The notes beneath the pieces are model-generated. The model searched no databases. It was not told where the DNA came from and saw only the letters and a program-made list of their open reading frames with translations. Shown here in pieces: positions 1-7,340 of a stretch of DNA of 8,418 nt (position 1 is the stretch's first letter; every line of letters begins with the position of its first letter). The stretch spans positions 3,555 through 11,972 of the forward strand of contig PLNO01000238.1 of NCBI GenBank assembly GCA_003141795.1, in the 5' to 3' direction. Origin of the DNA: Spirochaetaceae bacterium (GTDB taxonomy: Bacteria > Spirochaetota > Spirochaetia > SZUA-6 > Fen-1364). A program made the translations under genes and the position numbers.

Positions 1-3000
1 GGTCCCGCGCAGGCTCCTCCGCGCGAAACCCGCTCGCGATCCCTCTGCGCACGGGAAGCAGCGAGTCGCTGGACACCGCGCCGTCCCACGCCAGGCGCCA
101 CAGGTCCGCCGCGAGCCCCGCCGAACCGGCCGGCAGCGCCCCGACAGACCTCGCATTGTCGACCAGGTCCCAGAAGGAGAATCGTCCTGATGTGCCCGGG
201 AACAACGCACCCGCCTCGTCGGTGAGCGCCGGCTTATCGTCGAACAGCTCGACGTCCTGGCCGAAACAGAAGGTGATCCGCCTGCGGCCGCAGCCCAGCC
301 AGAGCAGGCTCGTACCCGAGAGGAGCCCGTCCAGCCAGCGGCCGTGGTATCCGTCCACTCGTGCGGGAAACACCTCCTCCTCCCACAGGTGGGCGGGCAG
401 CGGGCAGCCGAACAGACGCTCCCCGACTTCCTGCAGCCGCTCGGGGCCGGCGGTCCGGCGGGTGAGCCCCTGGCGCTCGGCAACGAATCGGGGCAGCTCG
501 GAGAGGGGAAGCGGGGAAAACGCCGGCCGGGCCCGGGCGCGCGTGATGCGAAGAAGGATTTCCAGGTTCTCGCGGTCGCAGAGGTACAGCGATTCGGAGC
601 CCGAAAGAATGCGGTCGAGCACCACGTCCTCCGCTTCGACGAGGTCCTCGATCACGGCGGACACGAGGTTCTCCCCTATCCCGAAGAGCTCGGCCGGCAC
701 GGAGGGATCCACGGGGCCCTGGAAGCGCAGCCACTCCCCCACGAGGCCTTCCAGCGCCTCCCCGTCGGCACGGCCGCGCTGGATCCGGGGCAGCAACTCC
801 ACGGCGACCACGCACGGCGTGAGCGATGAGCCGAAGGCCTGTTCGCCGATCTTGTCGGCGATGGGGTCGAGAAACTCCTTACGCGGGCGCCCGCTGTCCC
901 GGGCACACGCGGTGACGAGCTCCTCCCACTCCGTCGATGGGATCACGAGGCGCTCCTTCACCCAGTCCAGCAGCTCGCGCGCATCCCGCGGAGCATACCC
1001 GTACGCGGTCCTCTGGAGCTTCGCCCTGAACTCGGAAACGACCCCGGGCTCGATGCGCGGCCGCAGGTCGGCGGAGAGGGCGAGCTCGCGTACGAGATCC
1101 CCCCGCAGCGAGGTGCCACCGCTGCCCGCAGGGGTGTCGTCCGTGTACATGAGCGTGTTCGTCTGCTTCCAGACCAGCTCGCCGCAGAACGGCGACGGGG
1201 AGGTGGTGGAGACGTCCTCCACGCTGATCTCCCCCGCTGCGAGCTCGCGGAGCAGCACGCCCAGGCTCTCCAGGTCGAACTCGTCGCGGAGGCACGTCCG
1301 CCACGTCTCCAGAAGCAACGGGAAATCGTCGTAGCGCGACACGGCAGCGTACAGCGCACGCGCGCGCTGCCGGGTGAGCCAGAAGGGGATGCGGCGGCGC
1401 GCGCCGCCACGCGGCAGGAGCAGCGCCCTGCCCGCGCTCTCGCGGAAGCGTGCGCCGAAGAAGCCGCTCCCCTCGAGCTTGTGACGGAGGAGCCTGTCGA
1501 TGCTGTCCGGGCTCACGAGGAACAGGATATCCCGGCCGGAGAGATCCTCGGCGGGGAAAATCAGGACCGCGTCGTCGGTCTGGTACATCTGTGGCGCGGC
1601 GCCGAACCGCTCCTCCAGAGCCGCCGCGAGTGCGAGGCCGAACGGCCTGTTCACCTTCCCGCCCCAGAGCGTATGGAGCACGATCGTCGTGCCTTCGTCC
1701 CTGCCGTCGGGGTCGCGCGTGTGCTCGACGAGCAACCGATGCCTGTGGGGGAGCCCGGAACCGGTGGCCTCCCGCTGCCGCAGGAGGAACGCGGTCATGG
1801 CGCGCGCCGCATCGTCGTCCATCCCGCACTCGGCGGCAACCTCCGCGGCGAACCCGTCCTGACGGAGCTTTCCGTCCCACGCTTCCAGCGCCCTGCTGAT
1901 CCGGTCTGAGAAATGGAAATCGCGTCCCCTCTCCTCGGCCTTCCAGAACGGCGACATGCCGATCTTCGTCGCCACGGGAACGACCTCCACGTTCTGGTGG
2001 TCGATCTTCTGGATCCGCCAGGCCTGCGCGCCGAAGACGAAGGAGTCCCCGAGGGAGCGTTCCCAGACGAACTCCTCGTCGAGCTCGCCAATCAGCGCCT
2101 GTGAGCCTGCCGCGCGGAGGCTGAAGTTGCCGCGGTCGGGGATCGTGCCCCCGCCGGTCATGAGCCGCAGCCGCGCCCCCGCGGTGGCCTGGACCGTGCC
2201 GTCGAGCCTGTCCCAGGAGATGAGCGGGGAGAGATCGCGCAGCCGGGTCTCCGCGTATTTGCCGGCCAGCATGTCGAGGACGAGATCGAACTGACGGCGC
2301 GGCAGCTCGTGGTACGGGGCGCTCGTGCGCAGGAGGTCGAACATCTCGTCGACCCGCCACGTTTCTGTCGTCGCCATGGACACCATCACCTGCGCGAGCA
2401 CGTCCAAGGGACATGCCGTGATCGAGAGATCTTCGATGTCCTGGTCCTTCACGCACTGCGCCATCACCGCAGCATCGACGATGTCCTTCCCGTGCAGAGG
2501 GAAGAGAACTCCGCTGCTCGTCTCCCCCACCCGGTGACCGGCCCGACCGAGACGCTGGATCGAGGAGGCGACGCTGAACGGCGTCTGCACGAGGATGACC
2601 TGGTCCAGGCTGCCGATGTCGATCCCGAGCTCCAGGGAGCTGGTCGCCACGATCGCCTTGAGCTCGCCCTTCTTGAGGCGGCTCTCTACAACCAGGCGAA
2701 GCTCCCGGGACAGCGAGCCGTGGTGGGACCACGCGAGCGGCGTCTCCTGGCCCTCGTTGATGAAACGCACGAGCTTCTCCGCGTGGCGGCGGGAGTTCAC
2801 GAAGAACAGCGTCGAGCGGTTCTCCGCTATTATCAGTCTGCACCGGCGCGCCAGGGCGTCGAACACAGGCTCGCTGGAGGAGGCCGCGCTGCCGGGCTCC
2901 ACCACGGGGAAGGACACGCGGATACGGTAGTCCTTGGTGAGGGGGCAGCTCACGACCTGCACGGGTCGCTTCCTGAACAGCGTCCCCTCCGCCGTTCGCT

Positions 3001-3670
3001 CCCGCGTGTACCCCCCGATCAGGTCCGCCACCGCCGTGAGCGGCTTCACCGTCGCCGACAGCGCGATGCGCTGGAAGTCACCGACGAGCGGAACGAGCCT
3101 GTCCACGGCGGTGATGAGGTGGGTCCCCCTCTTCGTTCCCGCCACGGCGTGGATCTCGTCGAGGATCACCGCCGCGACACCGCCGAGGAAAAGGCGCGCC
3201 TTGGGGCTTGCGACGATCAGGTTGAGGCTTTCCGGCGTCGTGATGAGGATCTCGGGCGGATGGCGGAGCATCCGCTGGCGTTCGTTCGACGGTGTGTCGC
3301 CGCTGCGCGTGAGAACGGTAACAGGGGGGAAAATGCGGCCTGCCGCACGGAAGACGGATTCAAGCTCGGCGAGCGGTTGCAGGAGAGTTCGTTGGATGTC
3401 GTTGTTCAGCGCCTTCAGAGGGGATACGTAGAGGATTCGCACCCCTCCGGGCGTCATGGCCCCGGTGAGGAGCCCGTTGATTCCCCAGAGGAACGCGGCA
3501 AGCGTCTTCCCCGTGCCTGTCGGCGCCGAGACCAGCGCGTGTTCCCCGCGGGCGATCACCGGCCATGCCTGCTCCTGCACGGCCGTGGGCGTGCCGATCG
3601 ATCGAAGGAACCATTCTGCAATGAGCGGATCGAAGAGGGAGAGGGCGGAAGGCGGGTGCACGGCTGTCAT
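1..3670 (-). CDS. lhr: Lhr-family ATP-dependent helicase (C-terminus off the left edge)
   Basis: Large superfamily 2 helicase of the Lhr type. Characterised relatives are 3'-to-5' ssDNA translocases that unwind DNA or RNA:DNA duplexes and are linked to DNA repair. The frame is open without a stop from ATG 3670 to the window edge, giving 1223 codons. Motifs seen: Q-motif region TPTAVQEQAW (27-36), Walker A APTGTGKT (49-56), SPLKALNND (83-91), TTPES (144-148), Walker B box DEIH (171-174), SAT (205-207), TSSLELGIDIG (343-353) and motif VI QRLGRAGH (372-379). The Lhr-specific part follows: GTIPDRGNF (508-516), ELDEEFVWE (529-537) and PFWKAE (574-579), then a long C-terminal region. Lhr proteins are usually about 1500 residues, so perhaps 200-300 are missing. 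The start fits the family: the N-terminus begins about 30 residues before the conserved glutamine. It lies 48 bp behind the DUF4389 gene on the same strand. A strong hairpin ends five bases before the ATG, leaving no exposed Shine-Dalgarno. All catalytic motifs look intact. Confidence 0.95.
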   Translation of the reverse strand, partial: MTAVHPPSALSLFDPLIAEWFLRSIGTPTAVQEQAWPVIARGEHALVSAPTGTGKTLAAFLWGINGLLTGAMTPGGVRILYVSPLKALNNDIQRTLLQPLAELESVFRAAGRIFPPVTVLTRSGDTPSNERQRMLRHPPEILITTPESLNLIVASPKARLFLGGVAAVILDEIHAVAGTKRGTHLITAVDRLVPLVGDFQRIALSATVKPLTAVADLIGGYTRERTAEGTLFRKRPVQVVSCPLTKDYRIRVSFPVVEPGSAASSSEPVFDALARRCRLIIAENRSTLFFVNSRRHAEKLVRFINEGQETPLAWSHHGSLSRELRLVVESRLKKGELKAIVATSSLELGIDIGSLDQVILVQTPFSVASSIQRLGRAGHRVGETSSGVLFPLHGKDIVDAAVMAQCVKDQDIEDLSITACPLDVLAQVMVSMATTETWRVDEMFDLLRTSAPYHELPRRQFDLVLDMLAGKYAETRLRDLSPLISWDRLDGTVQATAGARLRLMTGGGTIPDRGNFSLRAAGSQALIGELDEEFVWERSLGDSFVFGAQAWRIQKIDHQNVEVVPVATKIGMSPFWKAEERGRDFHFSDRISRALEAWDGKLRQDGFAAEVAAECGMDDDAARAMTAFLLRQREATGSGLPHRHRLLVEHTRDPDGRDEGTTIVLHTLWGGKVNRPFGLALAAALEERFGAAPQMYQTDDAVLIFPAEDLSGRDILFLVSPDSIDRLLRHKLEGSGFFGARFRESAGRALLLPRGGARRRIPFWLTRQRARALYAAVSRYDDFPLLLETWRTCLRDEFDLESLGVLLRELAAGEISVEDVSTTSPSPFCGELVWKQTNTLMYTDDTPAGSGGTSLRGDLVRELALSADLRPRIEPGVVSEFRAKLQRTAYGYAPRDARELLDWVKERLVIPSTEWEELVTACARDSGRPRKEFLDPIADKIGEQAFGSSLTPCVVAVELLPRIQRGRADGEALEGLVGEWLRFQGPVDPSVPAELFGIGENLVSAVIEDLVEAEDVVLDRILSGSESLYLCDRENLEILLRITRARARPAFSPLPLSELPRFVAERQGLTRRTAGPERLQEVGERLFGCPLPAHLWEEEVFPARVDGYHGRWLDGLLSGTSLLWLGCGRRRITFCFGQDVELFDDKPALTDEAGALFPGTSGRFSFWDLVDNARSVGALPAGSAGLAADLWRLAWDGAVSSDSLLPVRRGIASGFRAEEPARD

Positions 3671-3675
3671 TGCAA

Positions 3676-3697
3676 GGGGCCCCCGTGCGGGGGCCCC
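3676..3697 (-). terminator. GC-only hairpin between the DUF4389 gene and lhr
   Basis: Perfect inverted repeat: GGGGCCCCCG (3676-3685) pairs with CGGGGGCCCC (3688-3697), or nine pairs around a four-base loop. It follows the DUF4389 stop by 21 bases and ends five bases before the lhr ATG. On the minus strand only two T's follow the stem, so it is a poor classical intrinsic terminator. It could act as a terminator, an attenuator or a structure limiting lhr translation, because the only G-rich tract near the start is inside the stem. The structure is clear; the role is inference. Confidence 0.6.
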
Positions 3698-3718
3698 GGG
3701 CTCAGGTCGAGTGTAAGA

Positions 3719-4306
3719 CTATGCTTCCTTGCCGGAAAACTTCGGATATTCGTCCGTGAAGTATCCCAGATACAGGGAGATGTTGGTAGCCCAGCGATAG
3801 GTGCCGACATTGAACGCGTGCCAGCGCGCCGGGTACTTGCCGGTAAAGAGGATGGCCCACCAGGCGAGGAAGCCGAGGACGGCCCCGCCGATGGCGCGGA
3901 CGAAAAGGCAGACGCCGTGGGGGATCCCGACGTAGATGGCGCCCAGCAGCAGCCGCAGGATGACCAGGCCGCGGCTCACGCGCTCGGGCCGGGGCACCAC
4001 GAGGGTGACCGTGTCGCTTTTGCCGCCCGGGAAGAAAGCCGGATACCCGTCGACGAGGTTGCCGAGGACCGCCTCGATGCGGAGACTCCAGTTCTGCATC
4101 CCGATCTGGAAGTTGAAGATGTTCTCGGGGAACTTGGCCGTGAAGAGGACGATCCAGAACGTTATGAAGGTAAGGATCGCCGACCAGACGCTCACCACAG
4201 CGAGAAGGAAGAGATGGGGGATGCCGATGTACAACCAACCGAAGAAGGTGCGGAGGAGAAGTTGGCCGCGAGAGTACTTTTCCTGATGGGTGACTGTTAG
4301 TTTCAT
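3719..4306 (-). CDS. Membrane protein with two tandem DUF4389 units
   Basis: A 195-residue membrane protein of unknown function built from two copies of a DUF4389-like unit (residues 12-91 and 111-190). The copies align without gaps at 32 of 80 identical positions by eye. Shared landmarks are SRG at the start, a YxGIPH motif (YIGIPH, YVGIPH), a W-x2-LFT-x-K-x-P segment (WIVLFTAKFP, WAILFTGKYP) and a terminal D-x-YP-x-F. Each unit has two hydrophobic stretches, around 14-35 and 38-57 in the first and 113-135 and 138-156 in the second, so about four membrane segments are expected. The start chosen is ATG 4306, because AGGAGGT lies four bases upstream; an in-frame ATG at 4351 would add 15 unlikely residues and lacks such a site. 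It precedes lhr on the same strand with 48 bp between, but the hairpin may separate them. Family assignment rests on recall of the domain pattern; the biochemical role is unknown. Confidence 0.88.
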   Translation of the reverse strand: MKLTVTHQEKYSRGQLLLRTFFGWLYIGIPHLFLLAVVSVWSAILTFITFWIVLFTAKFPENIFNFQIGMQNWSLRIEAVLGNLVDGYPAFFPGGKSDTVTLVVPRPERVSRGLVILRLLLGAIYVGIPHGVCLFVRAIGGAVLGFLAWWAILFTGKYPARWHAFNVGTYRWATNISLYLGYFTDEYPKFSGKEA

Positions 4307-4310
4307 GCGT

Positions 4311-4317
4311 ACCTCCT
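4311..4317 (-). promoter_or_regulatory. Shine-Dalgarno that sets the DUF4389 gene start
   Basis: The minus strand reads AGGAGGT, then ACGC, then ATG at 4306. This near-perfect anti-16S complement with short spacing decides the start at 4306 over the in-frame ATG at 4351. Confidence 0.85.
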
Positions 4318-4327
4318 GCTTCCCGTG

Positions 4328-4356
4328 AATGTACCTTAGCTGCCTATGCAAATCAA
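4328..4356 (-). promoter_or_regulatory. Candidate sigma-70-type promoter for the DUF4389 gene
   Basis: On the minus strand, TTGATT (4356-4351) is separated by exactly 17 bases from TACATT (4333-4328). Each hexamer matches the consensus at four of six positions. Transcription would begin near 4321, giving a leader of about 15 bases that still contains the Shine-Dalgarno. The surrounding region is clearly AT-richer than the genes. This is a prediction from sequence only. Confidence 0.45.
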
Positions 4357-4362
4357 CGTTTA

Positions 4363-4393
4363 TTTCATAACAGAATCGGACTTTTTCATAACA
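4363..4393. repeat. 10-bp direct repeat at 21-bp period in the divergent intergenic region
   Basis: TTTCATAACA occurs at 4363-4372 and again at 4384-4393, exactly 21 bases apart, or about two helical turns. It lies just upstream of the candidate -35 of the DUF4389 gene and about 57-87 bases before the M14-like gene. This is the position and spacing expected of a regulator binding two direct half-sites. Chance is possible in an AT-rich spacer. The copies could also serve as weak -35/-10 elements for the rightward gene (TTCATA at 4364, CATAAC at 4387, 17-base spacer). Confidence 0.45.
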
Positions 4394-4449
4394 AAACTAG
4401 TCCTTAAGCGCTCGGCTCCCTTCCATAGGACGGCGACCGTCTTGAAAGC

Positions 4450-5460
4450 ATGGGATCGAAGGACTACCATCGCCTCAAAATGGAGGAAAAGGACGAAAAA
4501 GGCGGGCTCTTATCAGCCGCGGCGCGTTTCATGCGGAAACGCGTCGTCATCGTCGTCGCATCGATCCTCATCCTCATCGGCCTTACGAACGCCGGCATTG
4601 CGATTGCCGTCTTCTCCACCTCTCACCACGAGGCCACGGCCTGGCCGGGGGAGTCGTTCACGTTCTGGCCTGAGCGGGAATGGCGGCAGTTCGAGCTGCG
4701 GATTCAGGGAATGCCTTCATCCCCGCGGATGAAGCGTCTCCTCCTCGGGCAGGTGACCTACCTTCAGGGAACGTTTCCCGTTCACCTCCTGCAGCTCTCC
4801 CCTTCACACGACTCTGGACGCCCCCTGAAGGTCCTCCTCGTGAGCGGCGTTCACGGCACCGAAACCGCGGGTGTCGAGGCGCTTCTGCGGTTCTCCGAGA
4901 TCGTGGCGCACGATCCTTCGCTGTACGCATCGGCCTTCATCGACATCGTTCCGCTGACCAACCCCTGGGGGTGGGTCTACGGCTACCGCTACAATGGAAA
5001 CGGGGAGGACGTGAACAGGGATTTCGCCTCACGGCGCACGCAGGAGGCGAGGCTCATCCAGGACCTCATTCGCCGCGACGGGCCGTACGATCTCGTCATG
5101 GACCTGCACGAATCGAAGAAGTACGGGTACTTCATCTACAAGTACGAGCCCGAGGGGGAGGGGCTGGACGAAGTCTTCCTGCGGACCCTCGCATCCATGG
5201 GCAAGCCGCGGGAAAACAACTACAGCGAATGGATCTTTCCCGCGCGCGACGGCGTCCTGCAGACGCCCGCCTCCGCGTTGTTCTGGATCGCGCTGGGGCG
5301 CAGTTTGTCGCTGGATCACTACGCGCGGCTGCACGGCACCGCCCACTCCTATACCGTCGAAACACCGCTGAGGGATCCCTTCAGCGACCGCGTCGCCGTG
5401 CACCTGCGCACGACGCGCGCCTTCATCGACCGGCTCGCCGAGGACAGAACCGGCCATTAG
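4450..5460 (+). CDS. Membrane-anchored M14-like zinc carboxypeptidase/deacylase
   Basis: A 336-residue zinc hydrolase of the M14 or succinylglutamate desuccinylase/aspartoacylase type. After a charged N-terminal tail there is one hydrophobic anchor (about 31-54) and then the catalytic domain, probably outside the cytoplasmic membrane. The zinc-ligand pattern is clear: H135-x2-E138 in SGVHGTETAG, then H220 in MDLHES. A substrate-carboxylate-type Asn-Arg pair is N189-R190 in GEDVNRDF, and the probable catalytic glutamate is E304 in YTVETP. Known relatives remove C-terminal residues from peptides, including peptidoglycan stems, or cleave N-acyl amino acids; the substrate here cannot be told. The start is uncertain: ATG 4450 has only GAAAG two bases upstream, and ATGs at 4480 and 4531 are alternatives that keep the anchor, though the last trims the tail completely. 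The M48 protease follows after 67 bp on the same strand, so the two may be cotranscribed. Confidence 0.85.
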   Translation: MGSKDYHRLKMEEKDEKGGLLSAAARFMRKRVVIVVASILILIGLTNAGIAIAVFSTSHHEATAWPGESFTFWPEREWRQFELRIQGMPSSPRMKRLLLGQVTYLQGTFPVHLLQLSPSHDSGRPLKVLLVSGVHGTETAGVEALLRFSEIVAHDPSLYASAFIDIVPLTNPWGWVYGYRYNGNGEDVNRDFASRRTQEARLIQDLIRRDGPYDLVMDLHESKKYGYFIYKYEPEGEGLDEVFLRTLASMGKPRENNYSEWIFPARDGVLQTPASALFWIALGRSLSLDHYARLHGTAHSYTVETPLRDPFSDRVAVHLRTTRAFIDRLAEDRTGH

Positions 5461-5514
5461 CCGTTCTGCCGGCCCCATCCTTGCTTTCCTCCCACGCCCC
5501 CAGTAGCTTATCCC

Positions 5515-5520
5515 GGAGGG
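5515..5520 (+). promoter_or_regulatory. Shine-Dalgarno supporting a GTG start for the M48 protease
   Basis: GGAGGG lies seven bases before GTG 5528. No in-frame ATG nearby would keep the first hydrophobic helix, so this site fixes the GTG as the start. Confidence 0.75.
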
Positions 5521-5527
5521 TGATACC

Positions 5528-6802
5528 GTGAGCAGCCAGACGATCCTCGTCGTATTCCTCGTCTTCTTCATTGTCGACTTCGCGTGGGATACGATACTCA
5601 CGCTCCTCAACCTCCGCCACGTGCGGAGACACGCCTCGGCGGTGCCGCAGGCGTTCACGGGCGTGGTCGATCCGCAGACCTACGAGAAGTCGGTCTCCTA
5701 CACCGTGGCTCACGCGCGGTTCGGGATCGTGCAGGGTGCGATCACCTCCGCGGCGGTCCTGGCGGCTGTCCTCTCGGGGTTCCTCGGGGTCCTCGATTCC
5801 GACGCGCGCTCGCTGCCCCTCCACCCTTACCTCCAGGGCCTCGTGTTCCTCGCGGCGCTCTCCCTGCTCCTGTGGGTCCTCGGCCTGCCCTTCTCCCTGT
5901 ATGCGACTTTCTCCCTCGAGCAGCGCTTCGGGTTCAACCGTACGACGCCGCGTCTGTACGTGATCGACACACTGAAGGGCCTGGCGCTCTCCGTCGTGAT
6001 CGGGGTCCCGGTGCTGCTCGCGCTGTTCTGGTTCATGGACAAGACGGGCACGTTCTGGTGGCTCTGGGCGTTCGGCGCCATGACCCTGTTCGAGCTCGTC
6101 ATGAACGTCCTCTCTCCGCTCGTCATCGCGCCGCTGTTCAACAAGTTCACGCCGCTCCCCGACGGGACGCTGCGCGAAAGCATCGAATCCCTCGCCGGGA
6201 AGCTCGGGTTCAGGACGCGGGGCATTTTCGTGGTGGACTCCAGCAGGCGATCGGGGCATTCCAACGCGTACTTCACCGGGCTGGGGAGCTCCAAACGGAT
6301 CGTGCTTTTCGACACCCTCGTGAGCACGAACACGGAGGAGGAGATCCTCTCCGTGCTCGCCCACGAGATCGGGCATGAGAAACGCAATCACGTCCGCAAG
6401 GGGCTCGCCCTCTCCATCGTCATGAGTCTCGTCGGGTTCTGGATCCTGAGCCTCCTCCTCCACTGGGCGCCGCTGTACGTGGCGTTCGGATTCCAGCAGC
6501 AGAGCTACCAGGCCCTCCTCGTGCTCATCGGGGTGTGCGCGGGTCCGTTCACGTTCTTCCTTCAGCCCCTGTTCAGCATCCACTCGCGCAGACAGGAATA
6601 CGAGGCTGACAGGTTCGCCGTTCACGGCGTCGGCTCCGCCGCCGGGCTCCGCTCGGCGCTCCTGCGCCTCAGCCGTGACAACCTCTCCAACCTCGCACCG
6701 CACCCGCTGTACAGCTTCATCCACTACTCGCACCCGACTCTCGCCGAACGGATCGCCGCCATGGAGAAGGTGGAACGGGCGCTCGCCCCGCAATCATCCT
6801 AA
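5528..6802 (+). CDS. M48 family Ste24-like zinc metalloprotease
   Basis: A 424-residue integral membrane zinc protease of the Ste24/CAAX protease 1 type. The zinc site is HEIGH (H279, E280, H283), with E357 in EYEAD as the third ligand. The family-typical NAYFTGLGSSKRIVLFDTL (246-264) precedes the active site, and SHPTLAERI (401-409) lies near the C-terminus. About seven hydrophobic helices are visible (roughly 4-19, 66-90, 103-130, 150-170, 176-203, 293-312 and 328-349), matching the Ste24 fold with its large intramembrane chamber. The length is normal for bacterial members. Eukaryotic Ste24 trims prenylated proteins; bacteria mostly lack prenylated substrates, so a role in membrane-protein or translocon quality control is more likely, but this is inference. 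The start is GTG with a good Shine-Dalgarno. It lies 67 bp after the M14-like gene. I see no intrinsic terminator directly after the stop. Confidence 0.95.
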   Translation: MSSQTILVVFLVFFIVDFAWDTILTLLNLRHVRRHASAVPQAFTGVVDPQTYEKSVSYTVAHARFGIVQGAITSAAVLAAVLSGFLGVLDSDARSLPLHPYLQGLVFLAALSLLLWVLGLPFSLYATFSLEQRFGFNRTTPRLYVIDTLKGLALSVVIGVPVLLALFWFMDKTGTFWWLWAFGAMTLFELVMNVLSPLVIAPLFNKFTPLPDGTLRESIESLAGKLGFRTRGIFVVDSSRRSGHSNAYFTGLGSSKRIVLFDTLVSTNTEEEILSVLAHEIGHEKRNHVRKGLALSIVMSLVGFWILSLLLHWAPLYVAFGFQQQSYQALLVLIGVCAGPFTFFLQPLFSIHSRRQEYEADRFAVHGVGSAAGLRSALLRLSRDNLSNLAPHPLYSFIHYSHPTLAERIAAMEKVERALAPQSS

Positions 6803-6841
6803 CAGATGAATAGTAGGGGGATCTCTTTTTTCGTCACCATC

Positions 6842-6869
6842 TTGATTTTCACCGAAAAGTGAGTAGGAT
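6842..6869 (+). promoter_or_regulatory. Candidate promoter of the small membrane protein gene
   Basis: TTGATT (6842-6847) and TAGGAT (6864-6869) are 16 bases apart, each with four consensus matches. This lies in the 132-bp spacer after the M48 gene, about 65 bases before the next start codon. The spacer shows no other gene and no clear terminator hairpin. Confidence 0.35.
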
Positions 6870-6934
6870 AAGGGGGAGAGTGCGAGCAAGGGCAAAGTAC
6901 TCTTCCGGAAGGTCCAGCGATAAAGGAGCAACAT

Positions 6935-7213
6935 ATGGCCAGGAACTACCTCGTGTTCATTTTCGGAATCGTCCTCCTCCTCCTGTTCAGCTTCGCGTTC
7001 TGTTACGTGTCCATCTACAGTGAAATCCTCGTCGCGGGCATCTTTGCCCTTATCGGATTCGTCGCGTGCATCGTGATCGCCATCATCATCGGCCTCGCGA
7101 GCAGGGAAGAGGGCGGCATCCTGTACGTCTGGCTGTTCGGCATCGCCGGCATCACGGCCGTCGTCCTCGTATGGTACCTCTCCCGCGCTGGCACGCTGCT
7201 GAAGATCTGGTAG
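6935..7213 (+). CDS. Small three-helix membrane protein, function unknown
   Basis: A 92-residue, very hydrophobic protein that I do not recognise. Three membrane segments are visible at about 5-25, 30-54 and 62-82. The short loop between helices 2 and 3 is polar (SREEGG, 56-61), and the tail is short with a lysine (K90). The gene looks real: AAAGGAG (6922-6928) lies six bases before the ATG, a candidate promoter lies upstream, and a strong intrinsic terminator lies 17 bases after the stop, making it a likely monocistronic unit. Its composition suits an inner-membrane protein; there is no cleavable signal or enzymatic motif. It could modulate a neighbouring membrane protease, as small membrane proteins sometimes do, but only proximity supports that. 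Confidence 0.75.
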   Translation: MARNYLVFIFGIVLLLLFSFAFCYVSIYSEILVAGIFALIGFVACIVIAIIIGLASREEGGILYVWLFGIAGITAVVLVWYLSRAGTLLKIW

Positions 7214-7229
7214 CCCCGGTAGTCGAATG

Positions 7230-7256
7230 AAACCCCCGGCCGCCCGGGGGTTTTTT
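7230..7256 (+). terminator. Intrinsic terminator of the small membrane protein gene
   Basis: AAACCCCCGG (7230-7239) pairs perfectly with CCGGGGGTTT (7244-7253) around a four-base loop, and six T's (7251-7256) follow on the plus strand. It begins 17 bases after the stop codon. This is a textbook rho-independent terminator for rightward transcription. Confidence 0.92.
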
Positions 7257-7340
7257 ATGCCCGCGGCGTGGCGTGGGTTGCATACGGGATGATACAGCGC
7301 ACAGGGGGAGCGTCAACGCGGCGCTCGACGCGCGTCAGAC

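Noticed and set aside
879..2843. Minus-strand open frame of 654 codons inside lhr
   Set aside because: It is out of frame with the helicase and its translation is arginine- and proline-rich with no motif.
156..4300. Long open frames on the plus strand opposite lhr and the DUF4389 gene, for example 156-1334 and 2309-4300
   Set aside because: Their products are low-complexity, rich in Arg, Ser, Pro, Glu or His and lack any domain. They are antisense shadows caused by high GC; the minus-strand frame carries every helicase motif without a break.
5445..5468. Imperfect hairpin (CAGAA and CGG with one bulge) across the stop codon of the M14-like gene
   Set aside because: The stem is short and bulged and no T-tract follows, so it does not support a terminator. 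It is compatible with readthrough into the M48 gene.
5423..6793. Minus-strand open frame of 456 codons opposite the M48 gene
   Set aside because: The product is charged and repetitive (Glu/Arg/His-rich). The plus strand encodes the HEIGH zinc protease in the same place.
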